Notes: generated by a model from the sequence alone, not told the origin. A stretch of 64,000 nucleotides of DNA from Physcomitrium patens (GCF_000002425.4 NC_037275.1:8950450-9014449), one strand, 5' to 3'. Positions 1 through 10,092 are shown, counted from the first letter of the stretch. Made by a program: numbers and translations.

Positions 1-1174
1 CGAGACGGTACGCCACTAGATTGATTTGCTTTTGGATGATAAATGGTCCCAATCTTCGATAGTTCAACTTATCACATGGTCGCTTGGTCTTGATATTCCA
101 TCGAAGAAGCCATGCTTTATCTCCAATTTTGAAAATAGGTGCTTGATTCCGAAATCTATGTGCAGACACCTTGTAGGATTCTTGAGCGGATTATAATTGA
201 AGCTTCAATGTATTTTGAAGCTCTAATAATTGTTTCGCAAATCCTTCAGCTGCTGAATTGTTATTTGTTGATGAACTCAATAAATCAAGCTTTGGATGAT
301 ACCCATAGTTGGAAAAGAATGGTGTGTATTGTTTCGACGCATGGAGGGTGTTGTTATATGCAAACTCGGCTACTGGCAGATATGTGGTCCAATCGTCTTG
401 CTGATAATTGATGCTGCATCGTAAGTATTGTTCCAAGACTTGGTTCACCCGTTCCGTTTGGCCGTCAGTTTGAGGATGAAAAGCCGAAGAAAGCTTGATA
501 TCTACCTTCAGTATCTCAAAGAGAGATCTCCAAAACTTTGATATGAACTGGGTTCCTCGATTTGATACGATATCATCTGGTAGTCCATGATATCGATACA
601 CATTATCGACAAAGAGCCTTGCTGTGACTTCACTGGACGATGTCTTCTTGCAAGGGACAAAGTGTGCCATTTTTGTAAGCCGATCTACCACGACAAAGAT
701 GCTGTCAAATGAGTTCGATGATGGCAGGTCTGTGATGAAGTCCATGGAAATTGAAGACCATAGTCGACGTGGAATCGGCAATGGCTGTAGGAGTCCATAA
801 GGGCGATGCCGAGGATTCTTGGATCTTGATTAGATGTCACAGGAGAGAACAAAATCTTTCACATCCTTCCATATTTGGGGCCACCAAAAATCTCGAGAAA
901 TAAGCTCCAAGGTCTTGTTGAATCCAAAATATCCCGCAGCTGGAAAATCGTGGCGAGATTGAAGAACTCGAAGTCGTGCTGGTCCTTTTGGAATATATAA
1001 CCGCTCTTCAAAGTGTAAAAGATCTTCTTCCACTTTCAACTTGTCGTCATTGGCACACTGCTTAATATCAATGGCTACTGAATCTTCAATGGTTACGGCA
1101 GGTACCTGATTCAGGAAGTCAGCATGAATTGACATAATAGTAGCGCAAAGCTGAAATTGCTCTGGCTTCAACAA
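1..1174 (-). pseudogene. E1 integrase (interrupted by stops)
   Basis: Integrase module of E1, acting in the nucleus to insert cDNA. The N-terminal zinc-binding part is in 830-1174, the catalytic core in 191-781, and the C-terminal region (GDKAWLLRWNIKT-type) in 1-190. In-frame stops sit at 830-832 and 191-193. The first catalytic Asp lies in VVVDRLTKMAHF and the Glu in HPQTDGQTERVNQ. The second catalytic Asp, expected in an SDRG motif, reads SNRG (codon AAT), which should abolish strand transfer. The chromodomain would be beyond the left edge. A short + strand ORF at 139-411 is only an antisense shadow. Confidence 0.88.
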
Positions 1175-1183
1175 TGTTGTACA

Positions 1184-2494
1184 TTATTGATCAAACGCTG
1201 CTTCTCCAACCTTTGGTACAAGATACGATCTCCTCAATAAGGCATCAGATAGTCCTTGTTGCTTTCCAGGTCGATAAGTGATAATAAAATCAAACCTAGA
1301 TAGCAACATACTCCATCGAGCTTGACGTCGATTTAGAACTCGAGCCGACATGAAATACTCCAAATTCTTATGATCTGTGTATACGGTCACTGGATGTGCA
1401 GCTCCTTCAAGAAAGTGATGCCATTCTTGGAAAGAATCCACTATAGCAAGAAGTTCCTAATCGTGGATCTCATAATTGATTTCAGCAGCAGAGAACTTTC
1501 GAGAATAGAATGCAACCGGATGGAGCTTCTTATCTTCTCTCATTTGTGAAAGTACAGCTTCCAAAGCAAAATCCGAAGCATCAGTTTCTAAATAGAAGGC
1601 CTTTGTAAAGTCTGGATGTATCAAGATTGGAGCCGTAGTAAATGCGGTCTTCAGGTTTTGAAATGCCTTCTTTGCTAGAGGTCCCCATTCCAGCTTATCC
1701 TTGCATGTCAACCGAGTGAGAGGAGCAGCAACTTGAGAGTAATTCTTGATAAAGATCCAATAGAAGTTGGCAAAACCAAGAAAGCATTGTACATCTCTAA
1801 CCGTCTTTGGAACCTCCGAGGACACGATTGCTTCCACCTTCTTGGGGTCCATCTTCAAGCCTTCCGTAGTCGCAACGAACCCCAAAAACTCCATCTCTAT
1901 TTGGTGAAATAAACACTTTTCCAACTTGGCATATAGTCCTCGCTCGCATAGTTTCTCCAATACCAAACGAACGTATTTTTCATGCACTTCCTCATTTTTG
2001 GAGAATATCAAAATATCATCCAAATAGATGACAACAAAATCGTCAAGGTATTCTCGGAAAATGTCATTCATCATATGTTGAAAGACCGTTGGAGCATTGG
2101 TAAGACCAAAGGGCATGACATTATATTCAAAATGGCCATACCTTGTACGGAACGCTGTCTTCCACTCATCTCCTTCCTTGATTCGTACGAGGTTGTAAGC
2201 TCCCCTTAGATCAATTTTTGTAAAGATCCTTGCACGTCCAAGTTGTTCTAAGAGACGAGAAATCAAGGGTAACGAGTAACGATTCTTCTTTGTTATCTTG
2301 TTGAGGCCTCGATAGTCCACGCACATCCGCAATGAGCCATCTTTCTTCTTCACAAATAAGATGGGTGCTCCAGCTGACGATTTTGAATGACGGATGAAGT
2401 TCTTGGCTAGATTCTCGTCGATGTACTTCTGCAACTCCGCCAACTCCATCTGCGATAGATTGTAGATTGGGCCAAAAGGCGGTTGTGCTCCTTC
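1184..2494 (-). pseudogene. E1 reverse transcriptase and RNase H (stops)
   Basis: RT followed by RNase H, copying element RNA into DNA in the cytoplasmic particle. Visible RT motifs: [42 protein letters not shown] and the catalytic YLDDILIFS box, all intact. RNase H follows with YLETDASDFA and [10 protein letters not shown]. The reading frame is interrupted at 2495-2497 (between protease and RT), at 1457-1459 and at 1184-1186. The fold and motif order are typical of chromoviruses; the breaks mean no full polyprotein can be made from this copy. Confidence 0.9.
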
Positions 2495-3160
2495 CTATAA
2501 GTCTATGGCGCAATCATATGGTTTGTGTTCCGGTAGCATGTCGGCATTTTTTTTTTGAAACATGTCTTTAAAATCATTATATTGCTCCGGTATACTTGCT
2601 GTCGAGATCTTTTCCCCGGTAGTTGGAGCCGCATAAATGACAAACGGTGTGCCTCCCTTGGACAATCTTATAAATGCTCTTGCTCCAATAAATAAGGATT
2701 TCTCTATTCGAGGTTTTCTACTAGGCTTGCTCTTGGGTGGTATTGTGGGAAAGGTCATCTTCCGCAACTTCCAATCTATGGATGGATTATGCTTTTCCAA
2801 CCAGGAAAGACCAAGAATAACAAGATTTGATAGGGTTCTAATAATATTGAAAATAATATGACTACTATGGTCCTTAAACGTCACTTCTATAGGTTCTGAT
2901 TCATGGGTGACACTACCAGACAATAAAGGTCGTCCATCTATGACCTCAACGTGAACAGGTTTGGATTTTTGTACTAAAGGGATCTTATGACACTTTGCAA
3001 ATTCTTCGTCTAAGAAACAAGCAGATGCTCCTGAATCTAATAATGCTAAGGTTCTCAGTTTCTGAGGGCCATCAAGCAAAGGGATTGTAAAACAAAGGGC
3101 AGGTTGAGCGAAAAGAAAGGAACCTGGTCGTTGTTGCGATATTTCACTGTTCAGCTGCAC
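2495..3160 (-). pseudogene. E1 aspartic protease, start of pol
   Basis: Retroviral-type aspartic protease that would cut the polyprotein. The active-site motif LLDSGASACFL is present near residue 40 and the flap-side motif VILGLSWLEKHNP further on, both usual for Ty3/gypsy. The open frame begins upstream of 3160 in the -1 frame relative to gag and overlaps the gag stop, so expression would need ribosomal frameshifting. A TAG at 2495-2497 closes it just before RT. Confidence 0.88.
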
Positions 3161-3165
3161 GGTTC

Positions 3166-4212
3166 CTATTGTGGCTGGGCATCCTCGTTTTCCTGAATAA
3201 ACGCACCCCTAGTCTTGATAATATGTCGATTTTGCTTCTTGGGGCAGTTTCCAACTTTGTGGCCTTCTTCACCGCAATACAAGCATAGACCTTCCTCCAT
3301 ACGTCGCTTTTTTTCTTCTAGAGTAAGAGATTTGACACGTATCGCATCAATTTGCATGTCTTCTATCTTTGAATGTGAATTCATGCTGCTTGCCGACATA
3401 GTTGGGGTGTGGCGAACAGTATGTTGTCTTGAACGTTGGACTTGGCAACGTTGGAATAGGCGATTATCGCACTATACAGCTTGGCTAATAGCTTCGTTGA
3501 GCGTTTGCGGATCAGGAAGAGTTAACAGCAAATCCTTCACATCATCCCTTAAACCCCAATAGAATTGACTCATCAATGCTTCTTCGTCCCAATTGATGTT
3601 GCATGCTAATTGCCTGAAGTCCGATGCATAGACTGATGTAGAACGCATCCCTTGTCGTAGTGACCGGATCTTTATTGTAGCCCATTGAACCTTGTCGTGT
3701 TCACCAAATGCTTCGGCAAATGCCTCCAAAAAGGTTTCAAAGTTGTTTAGTATGGACGATCGTTTCTCAAACAAAGGAGCAAACCATGATAGAGCTTGTC
3801 CTGTAAGTAAGGTTCCTACAAGCCCAACACGTGACTCCTCTGTTGGATAGCGTTCGGGCTGTAAAACTGTTATCAATCTGATTTGGTTGACGAATCCTCG
3901 AAACTTGGAACGTGTACCATCGAACTTGTCAGGAAGGCTAACTTGGGGTTCTTTATGTTGTAGAACCAGCGGTACTTGTCGAACCTGAGGCAAAGTTGCT
4001 TCTCCAAGTGTAGAAGTTTGAGACTGATGCAACCTAGTTTGAGGCTGGTGCAACCTAGATTGTGCCATCCCACATGCTCCATCATTATGAAGCCTTGCTA
4101 CGACTCCTTCAATCTCTGCAGTTCTTTGCGATAACGTAACAAGGGCATTCATGATAGCATCTAACTTGGACTCTGAACTTTCCGTCATACTAATGTCTTG
4201 GCCCCCGATCAT
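3166..4212 (-). pseudogene. E1 gag with CCHC zinc knuckle (one stop)
   Basis: Capsid/nucleocapsid protein. It starts at an ATG at 4212 and runs to a TAG at 3472-3474, then resumes in the same frame to a stop at 3166-3168. A retrotrans_gag-type core is visible (DKFDGTRSKFRGFVNQI, then ALSWFAPLFE). The nucleocapsid knuckle CLYCGEEGHKVGNC has all four zinc ligands in the CX2CX4HX4C spacing. The end of gag (Gln-Pro-Gln-stop) overlaps the start of pol in the -1 frame, an arrangement seen also in copies 2a, 2c and 2d. Confidence 0.87.
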
Positions 4213-4479
4213 TCTAAGAGAAGGACAGAAAAGACTCTACAAGAAGGCAATATTGGTTTAGAGGAGGGTACTCCGCAACCTCTAAAATGCCTTAAGAGCT
4301 TCAAGAAAAGGGATAATCCACTCTCTCCAAGAAGAATAAGACTCCAATATTGTAACAAAAGAAGTATCAATTTAGAGGAGGGTAATTTGCAACCTCTAAA
4401 GTGCTAGTACACTTCCAAGCAGAGGGGTAATCTATACTCTAACAAAGAAGAAACTAGCTCTGATATCTGAGGTGAGTGA

Positions 4480-4490
4480 AGTCTCGACAA
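4480..4490 (-). promoter_or_regulatory. E1 self-primer binding site
   Basis: Minus strand TTGTCGAGACT lies 2 nt inside the LTR end and is the exact 11-nt complement of the predicted first 11 nt of the element mRNA (4619-4629). This is the geometry of self-primed Tf1/sushi elements. A different motif resembling a tRNA-iMet site (ATATCAGAGC, about 4457-4466) lies about 25 nt further in. Confidence 0.7.
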
Positions 4491-4628
4491 ACTGTCACGG
4501 ACACAGAATACAGACTTGATATCTATCAAGAAGTTCAAGAAGAACTGGCAAGAACTAGATTAATGAGATGAATACAAGAACAACACTAGAGAGGTGAGCT
4601 AGAGCTCCAAGAGATGTGTTGTCGAGAC

Positions 4629-4662
4629 TGAAGAACTCTTCAGCCTCGATCCCAATATATAC
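4629..4662 (-). promoter_or_regulatory. E1 LTR core promoter: TATA box and predicted start
   Basis: On the minus strand TATATATT (4655-4662) is followed 32 nt later by AGTCTCGACAA, whose first base at 4629 is the predicted mRNA start. The same spacing occurs in the LTR at 63645 and in the relatives, and the 11 nt after the start pair with the primer site at 4480-4490. Confidence 0.65.
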
Positions 4663-4670
4663 TCCTATTT

Positions 4671-4876
4671 AGGAAGCTTCTCAAGCAACTTCTACTAACT
4701 AGGAAGCTTCTAGAAGATTCCAGAGACTTGTTTCTAGAAGGTTCTAGAAACTTATCTCTAGAAGGTTCTAAGGACTATGTTCCTAACATCTTCTACTAAC
4801 TAAGAAGCTTCTAGAAGGTTCCAGAGACTTGCTTCTAGAAGGTTCTAGAAACTTGTCTCTAGAAGGTTCTAAGGAC
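4671..4876 (-). promoter_or_regulatory. Heat-shock-element array of the E1 LTR
   Basis: Alternating GAA and TTC triplets at 2-nt spacing (the nGAAnnTTCn heat-shock-factor code) recur in long phased runs: 4703-4721, 4731-4750, 4804-4822 and 4831-4850, with partial runs between. Several contain four consecutive perfect units. They lie upstream of the TATA box in the sense of transcription, the position expected of a heat-inducible enhancer. Confidence 0.75.
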
Positions 4877-4889
4877 TATGTTCCTAATA
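4691..4889 (-). repeat. 101-bp tandem duplication within the E1 LTR
   Basis: The segments 4691-4791 and 4792-4889 are near-identical and start with the same TCTACTAACTA(G/A) sequence. Each carries the same set of heat-shock-element clusters and the LTR-end sequence AGGACTATGTTCCTAA, so the duplication doubles the enhancer region and even the LTR terminus. Confidence 0.85.
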
Positions 4890-5990
4890 GATCCATCATA
4901 AGTTCATCATTTAAAATGATGTATTCTAAGAAGTCGACTTGAGTAGTATGAAATACACACTTTTCTATCTTGGCATAGAGTCCTACATCTCTTAGTTTTT
5001 GTTATACTTGGCGAATATGAAGTCTTGTTCTTTTGAATTCTTAGAATAGATTAAGATGTCGTCTAGATAACAGACAACAAAATCATCTAAAAACTCCCGA
5101 AAGACATCATTCATTAGATGTTGGAATGTTGTTGGTGCATTTGTAAGTCCAAAAGGTATGATGTTGTATTTGACATGTCCATACCTTGTTCCAAACGCAA
5201 TCTTTCATTCATCTCCTTCTTTGATGCATACTAGATTGTATGCTCATTGTAGATCTATTTTTGTATAGATCTTAGCTTAATTCAACTGATCAAGGAGTCC
5301 AAATATCGAAGGTAGTGGGTACCTATTTTTGATAGTGATTTTGTTGAGTCCTCGATAATTGACACACATCCACAATTATTCGTTTTTTTTCTTCACAAAT
5401 AAAATTGGAGCTCATGTTGTAGATTTGGAATGACGTATGAAGTTCTTGGCCAGATTTTTTTCAATATACTCCTTGAGTGCAGCCAACTTATTTTGAGATA
5501 AATTATAGATTGGTCCAAATGGCTGTTGTGCTCTTTTTTGAAGGTCAATTGAGCAGTGATAGGAATAATATTTCGGAAGAGTATCCGCATTCTTCTTTTC
5601 AAATATATCTTAAAAATCTTGATATTGGCTTGGAATGCCACTTGATGTCTTTCCACTAGTAGAAAGTTGTGTGGCATAAATGACACAAGGTGATCTTTCT
5701 TTTGTTGCATGTAAGAAAACTCTTGTACCTACAAATATAGGTTTAATTATATTGAACTTATGTCTTTCTACTTGATTAATTATACTCTTAGTTATACTTT
5801 CAAAAAAGTCAAGTCTACGAGAAATCCAATCTATTTTAGGGTTATATTTTTGTAGCCATAATAAACCTAAAATGATTGGATTAGAAAGAGATCTAATGAT
5901 ATTAAATATTAGAAAGCTACTATGACCATTAGTTTTAGGCGTTGTACAAGGTTCCAGCTACTTGGTCCCTATTGTAGCTGGACAAATTCA
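4890..5990 (-). pseudogene. 2a protease and N-terminal reverse transcriptase (fragments)
   Basis: Degenerate pol. RT fragments lie at about 4900-5550, including the stretch around the active-site region at 5040-5160 and the start of the finger domain near 5390; protease fragments lie at 5700-5960. Frames shift and stops are frequent. The gag-pol overlap (CTACAATAGGGACC on the minus strand, 5965-5978) is conserved with E1. Confidence 0.75.
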
Positions 5991-7000
5991 TTTTTCAATA
6001 TGCTATCTTCTTTGATTGCTGTACTCTTCATTTTATGGTTGCATCGCTTCTTTGGGCAATGTTGGACAGTGTACTTAGATTCTCTAGAATATAAGCACAA
6101 TCCTTCTTCATAACAACGAGTCTTTTCTTGCTCAATAAGAGGTTTGAAACGTACTGCATCAATTTGCATATCCTCTACTTCGTAATGTATGAGTTGAAGA
6201 GATGTTGGTATTGCCATTGAATTATAGTAACGTTGAGGTCCACTTCTACGATTCTCAGATTGAAATTCAAAAAGATGATTGTCGTACTTCATAGCAAAGT
6301 CAATTGCTTGACTCAATGTTTGAGGATCAAGTAAGTTGAGCATTAATTTTTTTACCTCATATTGTAATCCATAGAGAAATTGGCTAATAAATGGAGCATC
6401 ATCCTACTTGATATTAGTTACAAGTTCTCAAAATTGTAAAGCATACAACTTTATTGGTTGATTGCCTTATTGAAAAATATGAATCTTATTGGTTGCAATA
6501 CAATAAGAATCATATTTTCCATACATGGATCAAAATTCTACCAAAAAAGCCTCTAGATTATCTAATATTAGATCTCATCATTCAAGAAAAGTTAAAAACC
6601 ATGATAATGCTGAATCTAAAAGAAGCATACAAATGAATCTAACTTGCGATCTTGGAGTTAGATAGCTTTGGAGTTGAAGTTCAATCACAAGTTCTATTTG
6701 ATTGATAAATCCTTTAAACTTTGATCTGGTGCCATTAAACTTCTCGGATAGGGTAATTCTTAGTTCTCTAACATTGGAAGGGCGTTCCACCATAAGAGAA
6801 GGAACATGATTTAGTGTAGATGTTGAAGTAGCTCCAATCATTTCTATATCTTCACTTCCTGCCAATCTTGTTGTTCCTTGTGGTGGTAAATTGAATTGAT
6901 GCATTGCAAGCATTAACTCCCTCAATTGTTCTTGCATTTGTGCTATTATACTCTTCATTTCAACAAGTTCTGCTATGATAACACTTAGAAAAGAGAAGAT
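5969..7000 (-). pseudogene. 2a gag (fragments)
   Basis: Gag remnants in two main open pieces (5969-6343 and 6578-about 6960). The core motif SEKFNGTRSKFKGFINQIEL matches E1 gag. The nucleocapsid knuckle is damaged (CLYSRESKYTVQHC lacks a Cys and the His). Gag likely began near MKSIIAQMQEQL at about 6957. The sequence 6345-6577 between the two pieces is gag-derived but frameshifted. Confidence 0.78.
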
Positions 7001-7175
7001 GTATAATATTGTTGAAGATAAATAGAAGAAAGGGCTTGAGAGCAAAGAAAATACTAAGGACAATATCAGTTTAGAAGAAGGTAATCTACAACTTCTAATA
7101 TGCTTATGTCTTATCAAGAGAAAGGAATAATTCAATCTTAATCAAGATTAGACAAAGCTCTGATATTATAAGTAT

Positions 7176-7186
7176 ATTCTTGGCAA
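7176..7186 (-). promoter_or_regulatory. 2a self-primer binding site
   Basis: On the + strand ATTCTTGGCAA, 2 nt from the LTR edge, matches the predicted mRNA 5' end (ATTCTTGTCAA) at 10 of 11 positions. An iMet-like TATCAGAGC motif (+ strand 7157-7165, reversed) lies further in, as in E1. Confidence 0.6.
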
Positions 7187-7188
7187 TC

Positions 7189-7746
7189 TATTAAGGATAA
7201 GAATATGATAAAAATAAATAAAGAAGTGAGACTTCTCTCAAAGAAAGATGAAAAAATAGAAATGACTTGATATATATATTAAAAAAGAAACTGGAATGGA
7301 TATTGCCAAAAGCCAAGGAAACTAAAGACCGTTGAAACTAGACTAGAAGCAAGAAAGGAGTTGACAAGAATGAAGAAGGCTTCACTCTTGTTTCTATATA
7401 TACTATCTAATTAAGGGCTACATGGCAACGTTCTATAAGACCTCCAATATGTGTTGACTTTGTAAGACACATGCCTTGACTTACAAGGCAAGTTTTTCTA
7501 CATGTGGGTCACATAATTAGCTTGATCTTCAAGCTAACAACATGTGTGGCACATGGCCAACTTGTTGACCACGTTTCTAATCCAAAAAGTCAATTAAAGA
7601 CACCTATAAAGTCAAAGTAGCATCTATGTAGCTTCTTAGAAGCTTTTGTAGTAAATACTATAGAATTAACTTACTTTTACTTACTTTTACTTACTTCTAT
7701 GTATTTATACATGTAATTATTCACTTACATGCGTATGTCTGTGACA
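7189..7746 (-). repeat. 2a 5' LTR
   Basis: Sense ends TGTCACAGACATACGC and CTTAATA. It contains TATATATAG near 7401 and, about 32 nt downstream, the predicted start ATTCTTGTCAA (7361-7371). A palindrome AGCTTCTTAGAAGCTT at 7630-7645 may be a remnant heat-shock element. Homologous to the LTRs of 2b, 2c, 2d and 2e. Confidence 0.8.
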
Positions 7747-8771
7747 ACATCTCCGAATCCAACTCCATTCCAATTACTACAATGATTTTAATCGTGTTGA
7801 ATTTGGTAGTGGAAGTAAATGTTTCATTAAAATCAACACTAATAACTTGTGAGTAGCATTTGGCAAAGAATCTAGCCATATATCTCATAATATTATGTAT
7901 TGCATCTTTTTTGGTTTTAACACTTACTTGTAACCAATTGAAGATTGATTTGGTAGAAGTTAAGGTATTTTTTTATTTTTTATTATCTATAAGTGATTTA
8001 TACTCTTCTTCTATGGCATTCTCCTACTTCATAGCATCTGTGGATTTCATTGCATCACACAAATTCAATGAATCAACAATGAGTGCAATATTGACATATT
8101 TTTACTTACTCAAGAAAAGATATGATTCTTCTATCATTCATCAAGTTGTTTTCTTTCTCTCAAAGGATATCTCCTTTCACTTAATTAAGATTCACCTTCT
8201 TGTACTCCAAGGTCTTGTAACCTCCTTCTTACTTAAAGCTTGTCTCTTCATAATTAATGGTTGATACTTATCATCATCATCATCTTCAACATCTTGATTG
8301 TCTTCATTGCTGGTTTTAGTAATTGTAGATATACTTTGATCTATCTTTTTTGGCTCTTTATCTTTACTCATACCTCCACTATCTTCATTGTCATCATCTT
8401 TTTTTTTGGAATTAGAGATGTGTCCACAAAGACACCATTAATCCTACTTTGATACATCTCGAAGTGCTTATAAGTATTGTTATGCTTCAAAAATTCTACA
8501 TCATGATTCTTGATGATCTTCTTAGTTTTTAAACACATAAGCCTATATGCCTTGGTACCTTCATAATATAAATAAATACATATTTTGTATCTTTTGTATT
8601 AAGTTTGAATTTCATACAATCTGATATGTTTGCATAAGTAATGCATCAAAAAATCCTTATATAAGAAATACAAGGTTTTTTGCCATTCTAAGCTTCTTGT
8701 GGAGTCATTGATGTGAATGCACTTATAAGGCACTTATTAATTGTATATACTACTATAACCACAACTTTCGT
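7747..8771 (-). pseudogene. Ty1/copia remnant: integrase C-terminus to reverse transcriptase
   Basis: Minus-strand copia pol. The piece 8460-8720 reads as the integrase C-terminal region (TPQEA, then KAYRLMCLKTKKIIKNHDVEF). Next comes an acidic linker at about 8260-8340 (a run of Asp). The N-terminal RT at 7750-7930 is recognisable from VSVDFNETFTSTTKFNTIK, the copia equivalent of the DYNETFSPV region. The copy is broken by frame changes and by two insertions: 2a at 7746 and E3 at 8772. The + strand ORFs at 7860-8452 are shadows of this. Confidence 0.8.
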
Positions 8772-10092
8772 TGTCGTATTACGTGCTTTCTTGCTCGAGA
8801 ACGCGTCGGGCGTCTGGCTGTAGAAGGTAGTATGGAGATCCACCGATAGTCAAGCAGTTTATCAGTTTTTACTGCTGGAATATAAACGACTGCAAGAATA
8901 CACCGTAAATCTTTACTGATGCCCTTCGACTGCTTGTCGAAGTCCTTTTTTTTTGCCCCAGCCGGTAGGTCTCTAGACGTTACAGAGAACCCCGAACAAC
9001 CCAAACTGTTAATCTTCAATACCCCTTTGTACTTACGATCTTGTATCCACTGACTGTCCTGTTAGATTAACCCAATAAATTTCATTCACTCCGCATACTC
9101 AATCCTATAGACACCTCTTTAATCCTTCAATCACAGACGTAACTCGATTTTACAAAACAGTCAAGAGTATTCAAACCCACTTCATTTAAAAATCCCGATT
9201 CACCATTACAACACTGACTTCAGCAGCGATTGCTTTAGTCGTCCCAAAACTCTACGAAGAAGAAAAATCCAAATTCTATGTCTTTCCTTCCCCAACCCGA
9301 AGCATGAAGCTTCTCTCTCTAATTCCCTTGATCTTCCAAAAACCTCCAATGAAAAACCGAACTGGTAACCTTGCAAAAGCTTGAAAACTCGCTCCCCCCC
9401 CGATTCCCCCCAAAAAAAAACCTTCCCCCCTCAAAACTATCCTCTGAATTTCTTCAATCTTCCGTCTTAGATCCGGAATTGGCTCCCACCTCAAGCTTGG
9501 ATCCGAAATTGGCTCTCGCCGTCAAGCTTTCTCCTCCGTTTTTACCTTTAAGAAATCCATTTACCGAAAACAACGTTCCCTGAAATGGCACAGAGACCAG
9601 GACAGCTTGAAACAGAATCGAATCCCGTAATCGGGACCACATTGAGTCGCCCGACCAATTCAGGTCCTATATTGGGAAAGATGCCCGTAGTAACCTGGAT
9701 GTTCCCGTAATTGGGTCAAATTGGTCCTCGCGTCAAATTGGCTAAGACCCGTAGTAAGACCTGGATTTCCCGTAATTAGACTGCATTGGGTTGACCGGCC
9801 AATTCAGGTCTCATATTGGATAAGAGGACCCGGATTGGATTATCGAAATTGGATCCAATTGGCTCCTCGAACCCGTCATGTGAATTGATCCTTCTCTTCC
9901 TGCTGACTCCCGTTATTGGAATCGAACGGAGCATTTCAGTATGCCCCGGCTGACTGTAACGGAGTGACTGAACCTGACCACTCAGTATTTGTACTGGAGT
10001 TGGTCGAAGCTCCCAATATTCGAGGTAATTGAATATTAATAAAATTCCCCTTTCTTTTTATTTTCACTGTATACTCGTGTTACAACACGACA
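8772..10092 (-). repeat. E3 3' LTR
   Basis: The 1321-bp left LTR, ending TACAACACGACA. It contains repeated CCCGTAAT(C/T)GGG-like and CCCGTAGTAA motifs between about 9620 and 9780. Small ORFs inside it occur identically in the other LTR and have no coding support. Confidence 0.92.

Larger units (their letters stand above)
1..4889 (-). mobile_element. E1: Ty3/gypsy chromovirus-type retrotransposon, 3' end beyond the window
   Basis: Minus-strand element read right to left: 5' LTR (4493-4889), self-primer site, gag with zinc knuckle, protease, reverse transcriptase, RNase H and integrase running off the left edge. The order protease-RT-RNaseH-integrase defines Ty3/gypsy. The chromodomain itself would lie outside the window; assignment to chromoviruses rests on close similarity to copies 2b and 2d, which show one. 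Pol is in the -1 frame relative to gag. Gag has one in-frame stop and pol several, so this copy is dead, but base composition is far less AT-rich than in its relatives, so it is the younger. Its right end lies in the RT region of copy 2a: the sequence after 4889 continues a sequence seen intact in 2c at about 47457. Confidence 0.9.
4493..4889 (-). repeat. E1 5' LTR
   Basis: Sense-strand ends are TA(TG)TTAGGAACAT and CCGTGACA; the outer dinucleotide has decayed from TG to TA. The inner boundary at 4493 is set by comparison with copies 2c and 2d, whose 3' LTRs end against target DNA at the homologous position. The LTR matches, in reverse complement, the LTR at 63645-64000. It contains a heat-shock-element array, a TATA box and the predicted transcription start. 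Confidence 0.82.
4890..7746 (-). mobile_element. 2a: decayed AT-rich relative of E1, split by E1
   Basis: Minus-strand remnant of the same lineage as E1, reading right to left: 5' LTR 7189-7746, primer site 7176-7186, gag, protease and part of RT up to the E1 insertion at 4889/4890. The remaining pol and the 3' LTR are presumably left of the window. It is heavily mutated and AT-rich. Its right edge (TGTGACA at 7746) abuts copia RT sequence, so 2a inserted into the copia element. Confidence 0.85.

Noticed and set aside
4453-4470. LTR of E1 extended to 4468 with a tRNA-iMet primer site directly next to it
   Set aside because: The 3' LTRs of 2c and 2d end against target DNA at the position homologous to 4493, so the extra 25 nt are internal, not LTR.
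7860-8452. Plus-strand hydrophobic ORFs that look like small membrane proteins
   Set aside because: They are the reverse strand of copia integrase, linker and RT.
9276-9642. Short ORFs on both strands inside the E3 LTRs (repeated at 16579-16945)
   Set aside because: Identical only because the LTRs are; no domain and overlapping antisense frames.
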